From Coemansia sp. RSA 487 (taxonomy: Eukaryota > Kickxellomycota > Kickxellomycetes > Kickxellales > Kickxellaceae), in NCBI GenBank assembly GCA_027577595.1, contig JANBRJ010000024.1, positions 1 through 64,000 of the forward strand: a DNA stretch of 64,000 bases, written 5' to 3'. The notes beneath the pieces are model-generated. The model was not told the origin of the DNA. It made no database searches and was given only the letters and a program-made list of their open reading frames with translations. Within the stretch, counting starts at the first letter, position 1. Each line of letters opens with the position of its first letter. A program made the position numbers and the translations under genes. This document shows positions 1-10,409 of this stretch, one piece after another.

Positions 1-303
1 CCCTACCAACGAAAGAAGATGAAAGAAGTCCTCTGCCACGGTCTCCTTAAGTGCACCAACGAACTATGTATGGGGCCTGTGGAAGTGGATGGTGTGTTGA
101 CTCCTCGTTCGCGCATGTACAACCGAGATCTCGCCGCCGTTCTCAGCTTCAGGCATATTTTCCATGGCCTTCGTGACCACTTTGAGACTCCAGAGCGCTT
201 CTCTCGCAGTCAGCCTGCAGCCGCTGTTACCACCGATGAACAACAGCCCAAGAAGAAAAGGAAGATGACTGCAGCAAAGAAGACGGCGAGGACGAACAAA
301 TAA
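1..303 (+). CDS. Fanzor (TnpB-like RNA-guided nuclease) C-terminal part, cut by window edge
   Basis: The frame is open to base 1, so only the C-terminus (about 100 residues) is visible; the methionine at 19 is internal rather than the start. What is seen: a zinc-ribbon-like CHGLLKC..NELC segment, then YNRDLAAVLSFRHI, which fits the last RuvC (RuvC-III) motif of the OrfB/TnpB/Fanzor family (NRD-x-x-A), then TPERFSR, a tail often seen in fungal Fanzors. The second cysteine pair of a classical zinc ribbon is not evident. The extreme C-terminus carries PKKKRKM, nearly identical to the SV40 large-T nuclear signal, followed by more lysines. Fanzors are eukaryotic relatives of IS200/IS605 TnpB, usually carried by DNA transposons and guided by an RNA made from the gene's 3' end. 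The identification rests on short motifs; another RuvC-type transposase C-terminus is the alternative. Confidence 0.55.
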   Translation, partial: PYQRKKMKEVLCHGLLKCTNELCMGPVEVDGVLTPRSRMYNRDLAAVLSFRHIFHGLRDHFETPERFSRSQPAAAVTTDEQQPKKKRKMTAAKKTARTNK

Positions 304-1542
304 CAGCCACCACGAGATTCAGCCAAGGTTATAGCCGCGGCAAACTCTAGTTCTAGGATAGGATGCTGTCCCTTTTGCAGGTAAGTGCTCGAATGAAAGT
401 CGAAGAGATAAGCATCTGTGGCTGCTTCTAGACAACCGTACTAATCATTTGTGTTTTCCTGTTTTGCACTGATGCATATTCTACGCCAACTGACGCAAAT
501 GACTTTTTCTTGGGACACAATGCACTATTGCCACCGCAAATCTTTCACCATTTGACACGTATACATCCTTCTTATTCAACGCAGCTAGTTTTGCAAAACA
601 CTGCATGTATTGTGTGGCTCCTTTTCGGGAGCAGAATGAATGGACCTGGCCTCATGTGGAAACCAGAACGCATTCATATTCGTGAACATGTAAAAATGGA
701 GACCATTTTTCCGTTAGAAAATTTTCTTGGTTCTGTGTATTTAAAGCCACCATTCCCAGACATCGACATGTGTTCCTTTTTTCGGGACATTTCTTCTTCT
801 CTTCGTTCCATTTTATCGTGTTTGTTTCTGTTCATCTTTTTTCAAAACAGTGATCAGCTTTTCAAATCAAGCCAACTTGTGTCAGATTTGGACGGTTGTC
901 AACTTATAAAATTTGTTGGGCGAACAATAATTTCTTTGTCGATCTCCAAACAAACGATTCGCACTCTCTTTCGTCATCTCCCTCATTCGAAAAATTCATA
1001 CAAAGCAGCCTTAAAAAGGCACTGAGAACTCGAAGCAGCCAATTGCAAGGGTGCAGACCATCCGTGCATAAGCGTTGCAGCCCAATCAGGGCCCAATTTG
1101 CAGGCGAAGCTCTTTATAAAAAAGAGAAAGCCGTCCACAGATATCGTTCTTGTCACAGTTTCAGGGACTTTTTTTTATCGCCGATTCATACACGGCAAGC
1201 CAAAGTGCCAGTTTTTGGGGTGGGTGGGAAAAAGCACACACGAGAACACGGCCTTTTCATATTCAGAATTATTCTTGACTTGCAAGCAAAAAAAAGCGTT
1301 GAGAAAATCAAGGGTCTTCTTTCTCTCTTCTGTCCTTTCGCAGTCCTTCCTTCTTACGCTTGTCTTTCTTTTTCTCTCTCTTAATAAGTGCTTGCGTTTT
1401 GCTGTCTGAGCGTAACATTCCCAATAGCGACACATAAAAAACTAGCGTTTCCTCGGACACAAAGCCTGTAGCAATCTTATCATTTTCTCGATAGTTTCTT
1501 TTTTTTTCTTTCACGAAATCTCCCCCCATATAGCAGTAGAAA
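304..1542. other. Intergenic, no convincing gene
   Basis: This AT-rich stretch has long T runs and no reading frame with the G/C-ending codon bias of the neighbouring genes. Frames between about 510 and 1400 lack good codon use or motifs. The first 150 bp after the Fanzor-like stop would be the place for its guide RNA and the element's right end, but no clear terminal repeat was found. CT-rich sequence just before 1543 looks like the promoter and leader of the next gene. Confidence 0.5.
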
Positions 1543-2484
1543 ATGGCTCGTCTATTACAGCAAGCATCGATGTGGACCAGTCTGGCACTGGTGCTCATGC
1601 AAGGGGCATTGGGCAACCTGACTGGCTCAGGAACAATCACTTTCCACGACTACCAGTCGCTTCCACTAGCAGCGCTCGCGAACAATCCGCCATCGTGCGG
1701 AATGGCATATGCCGATCTGGACATCACTCGGATCACAGCAGTGCAGCAAATGAACAAGGCCACCGATTGCGGACAGTGCGTCAAGGTGACAAACGCCAAC
1801 GACCCGTCCCGCTACGTCTATGTGCTTGCCGTCGACACAGGTGGGCGCGGCCTGGATCTCAGCAAACCGGCGTTTGGAAAAATCCTCAATATCGACGATG
1901 GCGTGGGTGCTGCCGAATGGGGTCCCGTTGATAGCTCCTACTGCGCTGGCATATGGAGCAACTCGCCGCAGGGCGGTGCGTACCAGCAGCCTGCCTCCAG
2001 CACTTTGTCGGCGGTGGTGGCCCAGCCACCAGCATCGTCGGCTCCGGCTCCGGCTCCAGCTCCGGCTCCGGCTCCAATGCCAACACAGCAGGTCCCGGTG
2101 GCGCCTGCCCGGCCGTCAACGCAAGCCCAGGTCCCCCGCTCAACTACCAGCTATGCTGCTCCTCCAGCATCATCGTCGGCGAACGTGCAGCCTGCGCCAT
2201 CCCATCCCGAAACAACGAACAAGCAGCCTGAGCAAAACGAGCTGTCGTCTGCCGAGAAGGAGAGCGAGCTTCCTGAAATCGGCCACAACGTCGACAAGGC
2301 AACATCTGCCGAAGAGAGCTCTTTGTCTGTAGAAGAAGGGGGAGATTTGGCCGCTGAAGAAGACTCCGCCAATGAAGACGTTGGCGATACCACGCAATCA
2401 AGCGCAGCTTCCCCGATAATGCGTGTCTCGCTGGCGGGACTTACATCCGCAGCACTGGCAGCAGTAACCGCTCTGCTACTGTGA
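1543..2484 (+). CDS. Secreted, probably GPI-anchored double-psi beta-barrel (RlpA/expansin-like) protein
   Basis: The predicted protein has 313 residues. Residues 1-25 form a signal peptide (hydrophobic core LALVLMQGALG). Residues about 28-145 fit a double-psi beta-barrel of the RlpA/barwin/expansin type: GTITFHDY near the start, SCGMAYADLD, then CGQCVKV and VDTGGRGLDLS with the usual conserved aspartates, closing at WGPVDSSYC. A Pro/Ala/Ser/Thr-rich linker (about 150-240) contains an AP repeat, followed by an acidic stretch. The last 20 residues are hydrophobic after a small-residue patch (SAASP), as in a GPI-attachment signal. Fungal members are cell-wall or secreted proteins and mostly lack proven enzymatic activity. 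The start at AAAATGG is well placed after a pyrimidine-rich leader. Wall location is inferred from the signals at both ends. Confidence 0.8.
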   Translation: MARLLQQASMWTSLALVLMQGALGNLTGSGTITFHDYQSLPLAALANNPPSCGMAYADLDITRITAVQQMNKATDCGQCVKVTNANDPSRYVYVLAVDTGGRGLDLSKPAFGKILNIDDGVGAAEWGPVDSSYCAGIWSNSPQGGAYQQPASSTLSAVVAQPPASSAPAPAPAPAPAPMPTQQVPVAPARPSTQAQVPRSTTSYAAPPASSSANVQPAPSHPETTNKQPEQNELSSAEKESELPEIGHNVDKATSAEESSLSVEEGGDLAAEEDSANEDVGDTTQSSAASPIMRVSLAGLTSAALAAVTALLL

Positions 2485-3003
2485 AACTAATGGTTATTTA
2501 GCCGGCCCAAACATACCATTTTTGAAACGACTTTAATGTAAATAAGAAGCTTGGACAGTTTAAGCTGTGTATGCCAATTGCATGGAAGAGATTGGCCAAG
2601 AAAACGGACCTGATTTTACCTGAAAGAAAAAAAACGAAAGATTCGACTTTCACATTCCCCTCCCCCAAAAAAGCTCATTGTACCCTGAGTGCGGAGGGTG
2701 CGAAAAAGTAAACAAAGCTCTTTCTCCCCCTCCTTGCTTCTGTTTAAAAAGTTAACTGCTTTTTGTTTTCAATTTGACATCCCTGCCTTTTTTTTATCTC
2801 ATTCTGTTCTTGTTGCCATATAATCATTCTCATCGGTCTTTCACAAAGTGAAAGCAGCATAAAGATTCGCTAACAAGGAGGACAGTAAATTGTCATCAGT
2901 TCAAATTTCACTAGAAACAAATAGCAGAGCGGTCAAAACAAACCAACTCACACCTTTCCTCCTCCCCCCTTCCTAGCATATTACAAAAGTATTAGAAAAG
3001 AAA
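2485..3003. other. Intergenic spacer / MAPKK promoter
   Basis: About 520 bp of AT-rich sequence with pyrimidine tracts (TTTTTTTATCTC near 2790 and CCTTTCCTCCTCCCCCC near 2955). It holds the 3' end of the barrel-protein gene and the promoter of the kinase gene. No gene or RNA was recognised. Confidence 0.5.
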
Positions 3004-4128
3004 ATGGTATTTACAAAGCCAGTTCGGAAGAAGCGCAACTTTAAGAGCCTGTCGCTGGCAGTTCCAGAAAGCGCAACACCAGCAGCGCCAGGTGGCAGCG
3101 CCCTGGGCGCCCCAAGCGCCCTTCAGCTCTCAGCAACTGGAGTCCGGAGACAGAAGGCACCGCCGCCCCTGATTCCTACCAACAGTGCGCCGATGGACAT
3201 TACCAGCGAAGATGGCCGCGGAATGGTCAGACTGGCCGACTCTGTGCTTCCGCTTGAGCTCGGCGTGGAGCTGCGTCTTGACTTGCGCGAAGAGGACCTT
3301 CTACTGGGCAAAGCCATGGGCGAGGGCGCCGGAGGTACGGTTACGCTTGCCACGCACCGACCGACGCAAACGCCGATGGCAGTCAAGTTCATCCGCGCCG
3401 ACTACAATATCCGGCAGCAGATCCTCAAGGAGCTCCAGATCCTGCACGAATGCAACTCACCGTACATTGTCTCGTTCTACGGCGCATATCCCAAAGACAA
3501 CGGTGTGCACGTGTGTATGGAGTTTATGGATCTCCGCTCGTTCGAGCGCATCTACCGCAAGAACGGCCCCATCCCTATCCCCGTCATCGGCCGCGTCACT
3601 TTCTCGGTCCTGCAGGGGCTCAAGTATCTTTACGAGGACCTGCGTGTCATGCACCGCGACATCAAGCCGTCCAACATTCTGCTCAACTCGCTGGGCTTTA
3701 TCAAGATTTGCGACTTTGGAATCAGCAAGGAAATGGTCAGCTCCATCGCCAACACGTTTGTTGGCACTGCGTCATATATGTCGCCCGAGAGGATGAACGG
3801 CGGAAGCTATACGGTCAAGTCCGATATATGGTCGTTGGGTCTGACGCTTATGGAGCTGGCGCTGGGCAGATACCCTCTTAGGGGCGAGGGAGAGACGCTA
3901 TCGATCTTCGAGATGCTTTCGTACATTACTACCGAGACGCTCCCCCAGTTGGATGCCAATGTCTTCCCCGAAGGATTGTGCGATTTGGTCGCCAAATGTT
4001 TGATCAAGGACCCTGCCAAACGTCCTGGGCTCAAGGACCTTCTCAACCACCCGTATAACCGTGAATGTGCTGTGGACAAGGTCAACATTGAACAGTGGGC
4101 ACAGTCTATTGAACTTTCAGATTTTTGA
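3004..4128 (+). CDS. MAP kinase kinase of the Ste7/Byr1 (pheromone/filamentation) class
   Basis: The protein has 374 residues and is a dual-specificity MAPK kinase. Seen: glycine loop GEGAGGTV (106-113), catalytic lysine K128 in AVKF, HRD (217-219) followed by IKPSN, DFG (237-239), the activation segment with S247 and T251 spaced as in Ste7 and Byr1, and FVGTASYMSPER. The N-terminus carries a textbook MAPK docking site, KKRNFKSLSL (9-18), which resembles the Ste7 docking motif (basic pair, then L-x-L). The activation-segment wording (SSIANTFVGT, YTVKSDIWSLG) is closest to Ste7/Byr1/Fuz7 rather than Pbs2 or Mkk1. It should phosphorylate an Erk-type MAPK in the mating or morphogenesis pathway. 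At 374 residues it is compact for the family because the regulatory head is short (about 95 residues). No intron is evident. Confidence 0.93.
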   Translation: MVFTKPVRKKRNFKSLSLAVPESATPAAPGGSALGAPSALQLSATGVRRQKAPPPLIPTNSAPMDITSEDGRGMVRLADSVLPLELGVELRLDLREEDLLLGKAMGEGAGGTVTLATHRPTQTPMAVKFIRADYNIRQQILKELQILHECNSPYIVSFYGAYPKDNGVHVCMEFMDLRSFERIYRKNGPIPIPVIGRVTFSVLQGLKYLYEDLRVMHRDIKPSNILLNSLGFIKICDFGISKEMVSSIANTFVGTASYMSPERMNGGSYTVKSDIWSLGLTLMELALGRYPLRGEGETLSIFEMLSYITTETLPQLDANVFPEGLCDLVAKCLIKDPAKRPGLKDLLNHPYNRECAVDKVNIEQWAQSIELSDF

Positions 4129-4689
4129 GCTTTTTTCCTTTAATTTTCTAAAGTGTTTCCATTTCTTTCCTTCTCTTTGTTTTGTTTGTTTGTTTTGTTT
4201 GTCTTGTTTGTTTGTTTGTTTTTTTTTGTTTTTTGTTGCTGCTCGCATTTTCCCTGCTGGTAGAGAATTAGATTAAAGCATTTGGTTGATCACGAAAGCC
4301 TCAATTTAAACGGCGTAGAAATGTCTAATTTTTTTAAAGTCCACCACAATGTTACATAAACTTTTTTGATTCTCATAAAAAAAAAGCACTACATGCAGCC
4401 AAATAAAATGATCTGTATGGTTATTTGAGAGTTGTGTTTTTGTTACGCTTTTGGATATTTATGTGCTGTAAAGACGATATAAGCCTCCTTGCATATTACA
4501 CTTGCATCCCAACATAACATGCGGTATTTTTCTCTCTCCATAAAATAGATGTTGGATTCAAGCAGAAAACAAAGAAGGAAAAGAAAGGTCTAGCACCATT
4601 TCTACTTTTCTTTCTTCTGCTAGAACCATCACCTTTCTCATTTTTAACGTGGCCAAGAAACATATTACGTTTATTTTTTTTCACACCAA
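4129..4689. other. Intergenic spacer with GTTT-rich run
   Basis: About 560 bp of AT-rich DNA. Right after the kinase stop there is a low-complexity TTTG/GTTT run (about 4175-4235). No coding signal is seen. The 3' half is the presumed promoter of the membrane-protein gene. Confidence 0.5.
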
Positions 4690-6105
4690 ATGTCGCTTTT
4701 ATCTGCATGTGCAAACACTGTGGGGTTAGTTTTGTTTACGCAAAGCGTATGGTCTGCTGGCTGGCAACTGATTCGTCGTGACCCCTTGGTTGCACCTGAA
4801 GCGCCTGTGGACGTATTGCGCCCCAGAGCCAACAGCACTAAACGCAAGACGCTTCCAAGCAACATGGAAGCATTGGAGGATCCCGCACATTTGGAGATAT
4901 CCAAGGCTGTGCACCCGCACCTATACAGCGCGCAAAGGGCATCGGAGATAACACATAGTCCGCCCAGCTGCAGCGCGCTTTCGCGCAAGCTCAAACGCGC
5001 GGCCTGTGGGTTCGATTGCGACAAGATTGCACGCACCAAAGGGTACACAAGCATTGTGCCCTTTCTAAGCATCCAGCTGGCGTTTGCCCAGGCATTGATG
5101 GGATTGATAGTAACTTTACTGACAATGGTCTGGCAGCTAAGCGATACCCACCAATGCCACCCATTGCCGGTGGTCATTGTGTTTCATGTAGGTTTAGGTC
5201 TTTTGTTTTTTGCATCCGCCGTGCAAACACACTTGGCCAACGCCATGTGCATCAAGATATTTATTATCGTGGGACTTGCGCTGGGCACGCACTTCACGAT
5301 GCTTGGACTAATGATATCGAACTCGTTAATTGTCAACCAGTTCACCGGCACTTGCACCATCAGTATCAGCCAGCCTTCACAGGGCTGGCTGGCTAATCTG
5401 CCTGCATACTCGGCTGTTTCGCACTTCTTTGTCTTTTTCTTCTCGTCAATCTCGTTCATCAACGGCGGGTTCCGTCTGTCGACCAAATCCAAGGACTTTC
5501 TCTCGTTTAGGGAAATTGTATACGTGTTTCTAGTGTACCGCGGTGTTGGTCTCCTTTTCATAGCCAACATCGTCGGCTTGCTGCTGAGCACAGTGGCTGG
5601 GGTGCTGGCTGCCCTCAAGTTGTTCCAGTTCATGCCGCTCTGGATCATCCAGTGGTGCGTGGTCTCCAGGATCCATGTACTTGCTCTAGAGTGCCGCGCT
5701 ACCACCGACCGCAGTGCACATCTGCATGCCTTTTGGCGTTCACAAGAGTATGTCGCTTCACATATGCGGTTGCCCGAGCCCCTGGGGCCCTGTGATAGCG
5801 ACCCAACCGTTGTGGTTGGTGGTCTGGTTGCGCCAGCCGGGAGAAGAGGGTTCCTTGCAACTGCCACCAGATTGCTTTTTGCCACGCCGAGCTGCCAGAA
5901 AGAGTGCTGCTCAAGCATATTTCAGCCGCATACGCTTGGCGCCATACGAACGGAATATGCTCAATCCCATCGTCAGCAGACATACAGCCAAGCCGAAGCA
6001 ACCCCGGTAAACAATAGCACTGGACAGCTCTCTATTGCCATGGACAACTATGCAACACGCACATCAAGACACGACACAGTAGTTGAAGATGACGTTAGGT
6101 TTTAA
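4690..6105 (+). CDS. Uncharacterised multipass membrane protein
   Basis: The protein has 471 residues and I do not recognise its family. Several hydrophobic segments are visible: about residues 125-145, 160-180, 185-215, 240-255 and 280-325. They are separated by short loops, in the arrangement of a six- to seven-helix membrane protein. The first 110 residues and the last 140 are hydrophilic, and the C-terminus is rich in Ser, Thr and Gln. Features include KLKRAACGFDCD before the first core helix, NANCH-like paired His/Cys loops (DTHQCH) and YRGVGLLFI in the sixth segment. A GPCR-like fold is conceivable but unsupported. Its stop is only 32 bp from the convergent stop of the RasGAP gene. The codon bias supports a real gene; the function is unknown. 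Confidence 0.75.
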   Translation: MSLLSACANTVGLVLFTQSVWSAGWQLIRRDPLVAPEAPVDVLRPRANSTKRKTLPSNMEALEDPAHLEISKAVHPHLYSAQRASEITHSPPSCSALSRKLKRAACGFDCDKIARTKGYTSIVPFLSIQLAFAQALMGLIVTLLTMVWQLSDTHQCHPLPVVIVFHVGLGLLFFASAVQTHLANAMCIKIFIIVGLALGTHFTMLGLMISNSLIVNQFTGTCTISISQPSQGWLANLPAYSAVSHFFVFFFSSISFINGGFRLSTKSKDFLSFREIVYVFLVYRGVGLLFIANIVGLLLSTVAGVLAALKLFQFMPLWIIQWCVVSRIHVLALECRATTDRSAHLHAFWRSQEYVASHMRLPEPLGPCDSDPTVVVGGLVAPAGRRGFLATATRLLFATPSCQKECCSSIFQPHTLGAIRTEYAQSHRQQTYSQAEATPVNNSTGQLSIAMDNYATRTSRHDTVVEDDVRF

Positions 6106-6137
6106 AATCAACAAATGAACAAAGTAAAATAGAAATA

Positions 6138-9100
6138 CTACTGCTGCTTACAAAAGTTGGAGAGATCCTGTATTACTTGACACAGGCGCAATAGCTCTTC
6201 AACGCTCTTAATACTGGACTCCCGAATAGCGGGCGCTTCTATTTTCATAGGTGGTGGCTGCAATGCCTGGTGTTGGTAGTGTCTGCCAGACTCGCGCTTG
6301 GACATTGCGGGTAGCGAGATCGTGGGTATCTGGTACGATAGGTCGAGCATCATCAGATGGCTGGCCTTGCGACGCATGGGGATGTAGCCGTCAGATGCCT
6401 TGCGGAACGGCTGAAGCTGGTTCTTGGTGCTCATCCCGCGGACACTGCCGCCGCCGGTGGTGGTGGTCCCTCCAGCTGCCACTAAAGCATTGCCTGCGGC
6501 TCCCGCTTCGCCAGCACTTCCGTCAGCTACTGCGGCTGTCTTGCTGTTTGCTGGCGCTTCCGGCGACTCCATCACAGGGTCAAGCGCCGTGGTCGGCGAG
6601 CTCGGACCAGAAACACTGCCTCTACGCAGCACTCTCGGTAATGGCGTCTGTGCGCTAAGAGGCGGCGGCAATGAGTACACGACGATCGCTGACGCTATCA
6701 GCTCCTTGATCTCGTCCTGCGCACCCGACACAAAGACGCAAAGCGCTGCCAGCTCTCGCTCGCCATCAACAACAGACGCGATGGCAGCCGAATCGACTTC
6801 TTGTGCGGCTGAACCGCTTGTTTGCGCTATCTCGCCCGATGCAATGTAGTCGATAAAGCTCTTCATCTTTGGGATGCTCTGCTGGATCACCTTGTTCATC
6901 GGCTGCATGTATGGCTCCTTTTGCGCAAAATCTGTGAGGTTGGCCGTGCACTGGATTCCCTTGGCCAGCAAGGTCAGCGTGCGCAGGGACGAGACGCTTG
7001 GCGCATTGCTGACCAGCCCAAACGACCTGGGCGACAGCATTGCTGGGCACAGGAGGCGTAGAAACATAAACCCACTTACACACGAGTACCGTACGTTGCC
7101 TTGGGCGCTCTTGTCTGTTTCATTGCCGTCCTCCGTGTAAAACTGGATGATAGCAAGTCGAATGCGATAGAACGCCCGCCGCATTTCCACTGGGCACTGG
7201 TGCTTGCTCTCCTCGATGGCCCGCCACAGCGCCTGCAACAGCTGTGTCAGCATCTCCCAGTGGTCGTCGATGCTTTCATCGTCCGAGAGCTTGGCTGGAT
7301 CCACCTCGCACTTGTGCTCGCTATCAGTAACTGCACGTACTATCTCGCCAATCATCTGGTCCAGAAACGACAGCCCGCACACCTTCATCAGCGTATCCAT
7401 TGCGCGCGTTGTCACCGACGCGCCTCGGAATATCAACGCCGGGTCGCGAACAGACAGAGATTGGAGCTCATGCTTTACCAACGCCTCTATCCACCTTTCG
7501 AATTTACCGGTGGCAAGTGCAATCTTTGCCAATGTTTCAACCAGCCAGTCCGCTGACCGCGGAATCCCCGCTGTAATGTCGAATATAATCGTCGGATTTG
7601 TGTCAAACATATGTTCGAGAATGCCGGAGTAGAATGGTCGGGCAAGAACCACCAGCTCATCGTAGCGTACCTGGATTCGCGCATCACCAGATCTAAACGG
7701 TATGGAGGGAGTTGTCGGCTCGGATACCTGCTGCTGTTCCTTTTGGTCGTGGTGTGTCTGCTGGTTTGCCGTGCACAGAAGCTCGTTGGTTGGCTTGACA
7801 TTGCTTGCCAGTGCAACATATGGTCTTAGCCTCCTATCTATAGCACCCACCGGCCCATAGGATAGCGGATACCACCCATCGTACGTCGACTCCCGCTGCA
7901 TAAACGGCACAGGAATATGGCAGTATCCAAGTAACCCACCACCACCACCACCACCAGTCGACGATGACAACGATGTCTCGCCTCGTTTTGTCTCTCCTGC
8001 TACTCGAAAAACAACAGACATGCCGTCACGTACGGGTGGCAAGCTGCCAAACAAGAACTGGTGTGTCGGTGACTCCCTACGCACGCCATTGGTCTGCATT
8101 CGCGGAACATCGCAGCACGCAATGGGACTGCCATCCAGCGATAGGATTGCCGAGACTGTTGAGGTCGGCTTCGCCTCTCTGTCCGATTTCTGCTGAGCCA
8201 GTCCACGGATCTCACACACGCCGATCCACAGGCTTCTCTCAATGCGATAAACAATAGATTGCGGTTTGGCGTCAACCTGTTTGATAAGCATCGGTGATCT
8301 GGAGAACCGACGGAGATGGTGGATCCAGCTGCTTCGCTCAGTTGCTCGCATGGTCGATAGATATAATACGTAAGGTAAGGGATGAACGCTCTTCGCACGC
8401 TGCACCGCACTCTGCTCATTCCCTAGGCCCGCGTGTTGCTCATTCAACTCGGCACCAATCTGGTCGTGTCCGCCAACGTCTATGGTGTCTCCAAAGTCAA
8501 TCAAGTCTCCAAGGCTTTTGCTTCTCTCCTTATTGTTGGCTATTTTGTCAGTAGGCAACAGACCTCCTGCAGCAGGCGTCCACTTGGCACCAAAGGTTGC
8601 TTGTTGTGATACAGAGTCCGAAGATGACTGCTTATCTGAAGCTGCATCTTCGAAACAGACACCCAGTTTGCTTTTGCTGTCGCTGGTGTCTGTTTTGCTC
8701 ACCGTGGATCGGGAGAACACGCTAATATTATCGTTGTCGTTGTCATCGCCAAATTTTGCCATAGACTCTGGACCAAAGTTCTCAGCCGGCATGTCGGAGA
8801 AGTACGCCCTCATTGAATCGCTAAGGGTCCCATCAGAGACCTGGCGAGCACGAATCGAGAAGGCAAACGAGGAGCCAAAGAGCGAATCGTTTAAGGGTTG
8901 GGTATCGTGTGTCGATAGCAACCGGACGTCAAGCTCGGCGACCACACGGACCTGGTGCTGCTGCGATATGGATCTCGCAGAGTCATCGGCGTCTAGCAAG
9001 AAAAACCCGACCGAGTCGCTGCACCTTGCCAGTACGCCTATAAACGCCCTCCATCGCGACGAACCCTTTGTGTGCAGATAATGTGGGACAGGCTTTGGCT

Positions 9101-9201
9101 CGTCTTCCATATATGTCTGCAGGTACAGAACTCCCGCAGTTATCACCGAAACTGCAGCAGGGTCCGCTGTTGGGACAGTGTTATCGTTCATAAGGTGCCG
9201 T

Positions 9202-9233
<32 letters not shown>

Positions 9234-10409
9234 TTGTTGTTGCTGTTGTTGTTTGTCTTGGCTGAGTGTATACAAATTAGGCGAAGTGTGGTGGTGGTAG
9301 TGGAGAGGAAATGCACTTGGTTTGAAGCGGTCTCCAGGATAGCCTCTGGTCAAGTCTAAAGAGCCTGAGGGCCCACCACGTCTTGCGGCCGCTTGGACAA
9401 GCGAGGAAGGAGGCTTGTGCAGGCTGGATGATGGCGACAAGGATGAAGACGATGCAAGTAGCGCTGTGGCGGATGGCTGAATGGAATGATGGCTGTTGCT
9501 ACATTTGTGGTTAGAGGCAGAAGTACAGGGAATCGCGTTTCCGTGTGCACAGTCGAGGCACTCATCGCAATTCCTGCACCTTTCAGCATCTGTTTCGCCG
9601 TTTTTGCCGCTGCTGGAGATATTGTTTACGCTGTCTGTGTCGTTGTTTTCGCCCCATTCAACAAAAGAGGAATGGCCGCCGTTATCATTTCCGGAGCTAT
9701 TGTCCAGTCCCAACGATGAACTGCAATAGCTATTCTGGAGCAGAAAGCTGTTGTTTTTTTGCTGATTTTGCGCTACATGAACACGCAATTCGAAAAGCCA
9801 CGCCCTTGTTTCTTCTTTGGTCTTGGCTTGAAGATACACCAGAGGCATATTGGTGTCTCTATCCATCACCTCTACAATGTTCTTTTTGCTGAAGCCGCGT
9901 CCTGTGTGTTTGTTGCCGTTTATCATGCGGAATGAGCAGGCTGCAAGATGGAGGAACGGTCTGGGCTGACGCGCATTGCCCGATATGCTTGCCAGTATCG
10001 AATCGGCAGTGATTACACAGTGCTCGAGGATCCACGACAGGTTGCTTCGCCCCTTGCGTTTGTCCAGAACCATCAGATACCCTGATTTGGGGGTTTCTGG
10101 AGACCGCTGATCCAAGGTATGCATGCTTTTGCTTCCAAAGCCGGTGGCGTAAGGGTACCTTTGTGGCGATGTTGGCTTCAACAATCGACTCTCGGCCAGC
10201 CGAACTGTCGAAATCATCTACAGCGCGACAAAAAAAGGGAGTAGGTTGAGTTAGTAGAAATATTCCTCTGTTTTCTTTGTTATTGAACTACTATAAAATA
10301 CAGCATCATCTAGCTAAAAGCCATGGGGGGTCACACAAGATAGAGAACATACCCTCCTAACCTTGCTTATAGCAGTGGAGGGCGGCGAATCGATAAATGC
10401 CTGGCTCAT
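6138..10409 (-). CDS. Ras GTPase-activating protein, PH-(split PH)-C2-RasGAP, two exons
   Basis: The gene has exons at 10353-10409 and 6138-10217 and one intron (10218-10352) with GTATGT donor, a perfect TACTAAC branch site and TGTAG acceptor. The first exon adds 19 in-frame residues ahead of MISTVRL, giving about 1378 residues. Domains in main-exon numbering: PH at about 43-155; polyglutamine at about 323-341 (CAA/CAG repeats); a second PH whose strands start near 362 and whose final helix (SSWIHHLRRF) lies near 625, so it appears split by a 200-residue insert; C2 at about 660-775; RasGAP at about 865-1130. In the GAP domain, FRGASVTTRA carries the arginine finger and FMFLRLLCPAMLSP is the family signature. 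It would switch off Ras- or Rap/Rsr1-type GTPases at membranes; the C2-RasGAP order recalls yeast Bud2 and metazoan RASAL/SynGAP. The substrate cannot be told from sequence alone. Confidence 0.9.

Noticed and set aside
510-1409. Overlapping plus-strand frames after the Fanzor-like gene
   Set aside because: Phe/Ser/Leu-rich translations with A/T-ending codons, no motifs; one starts without ATG. Taken as spacer.
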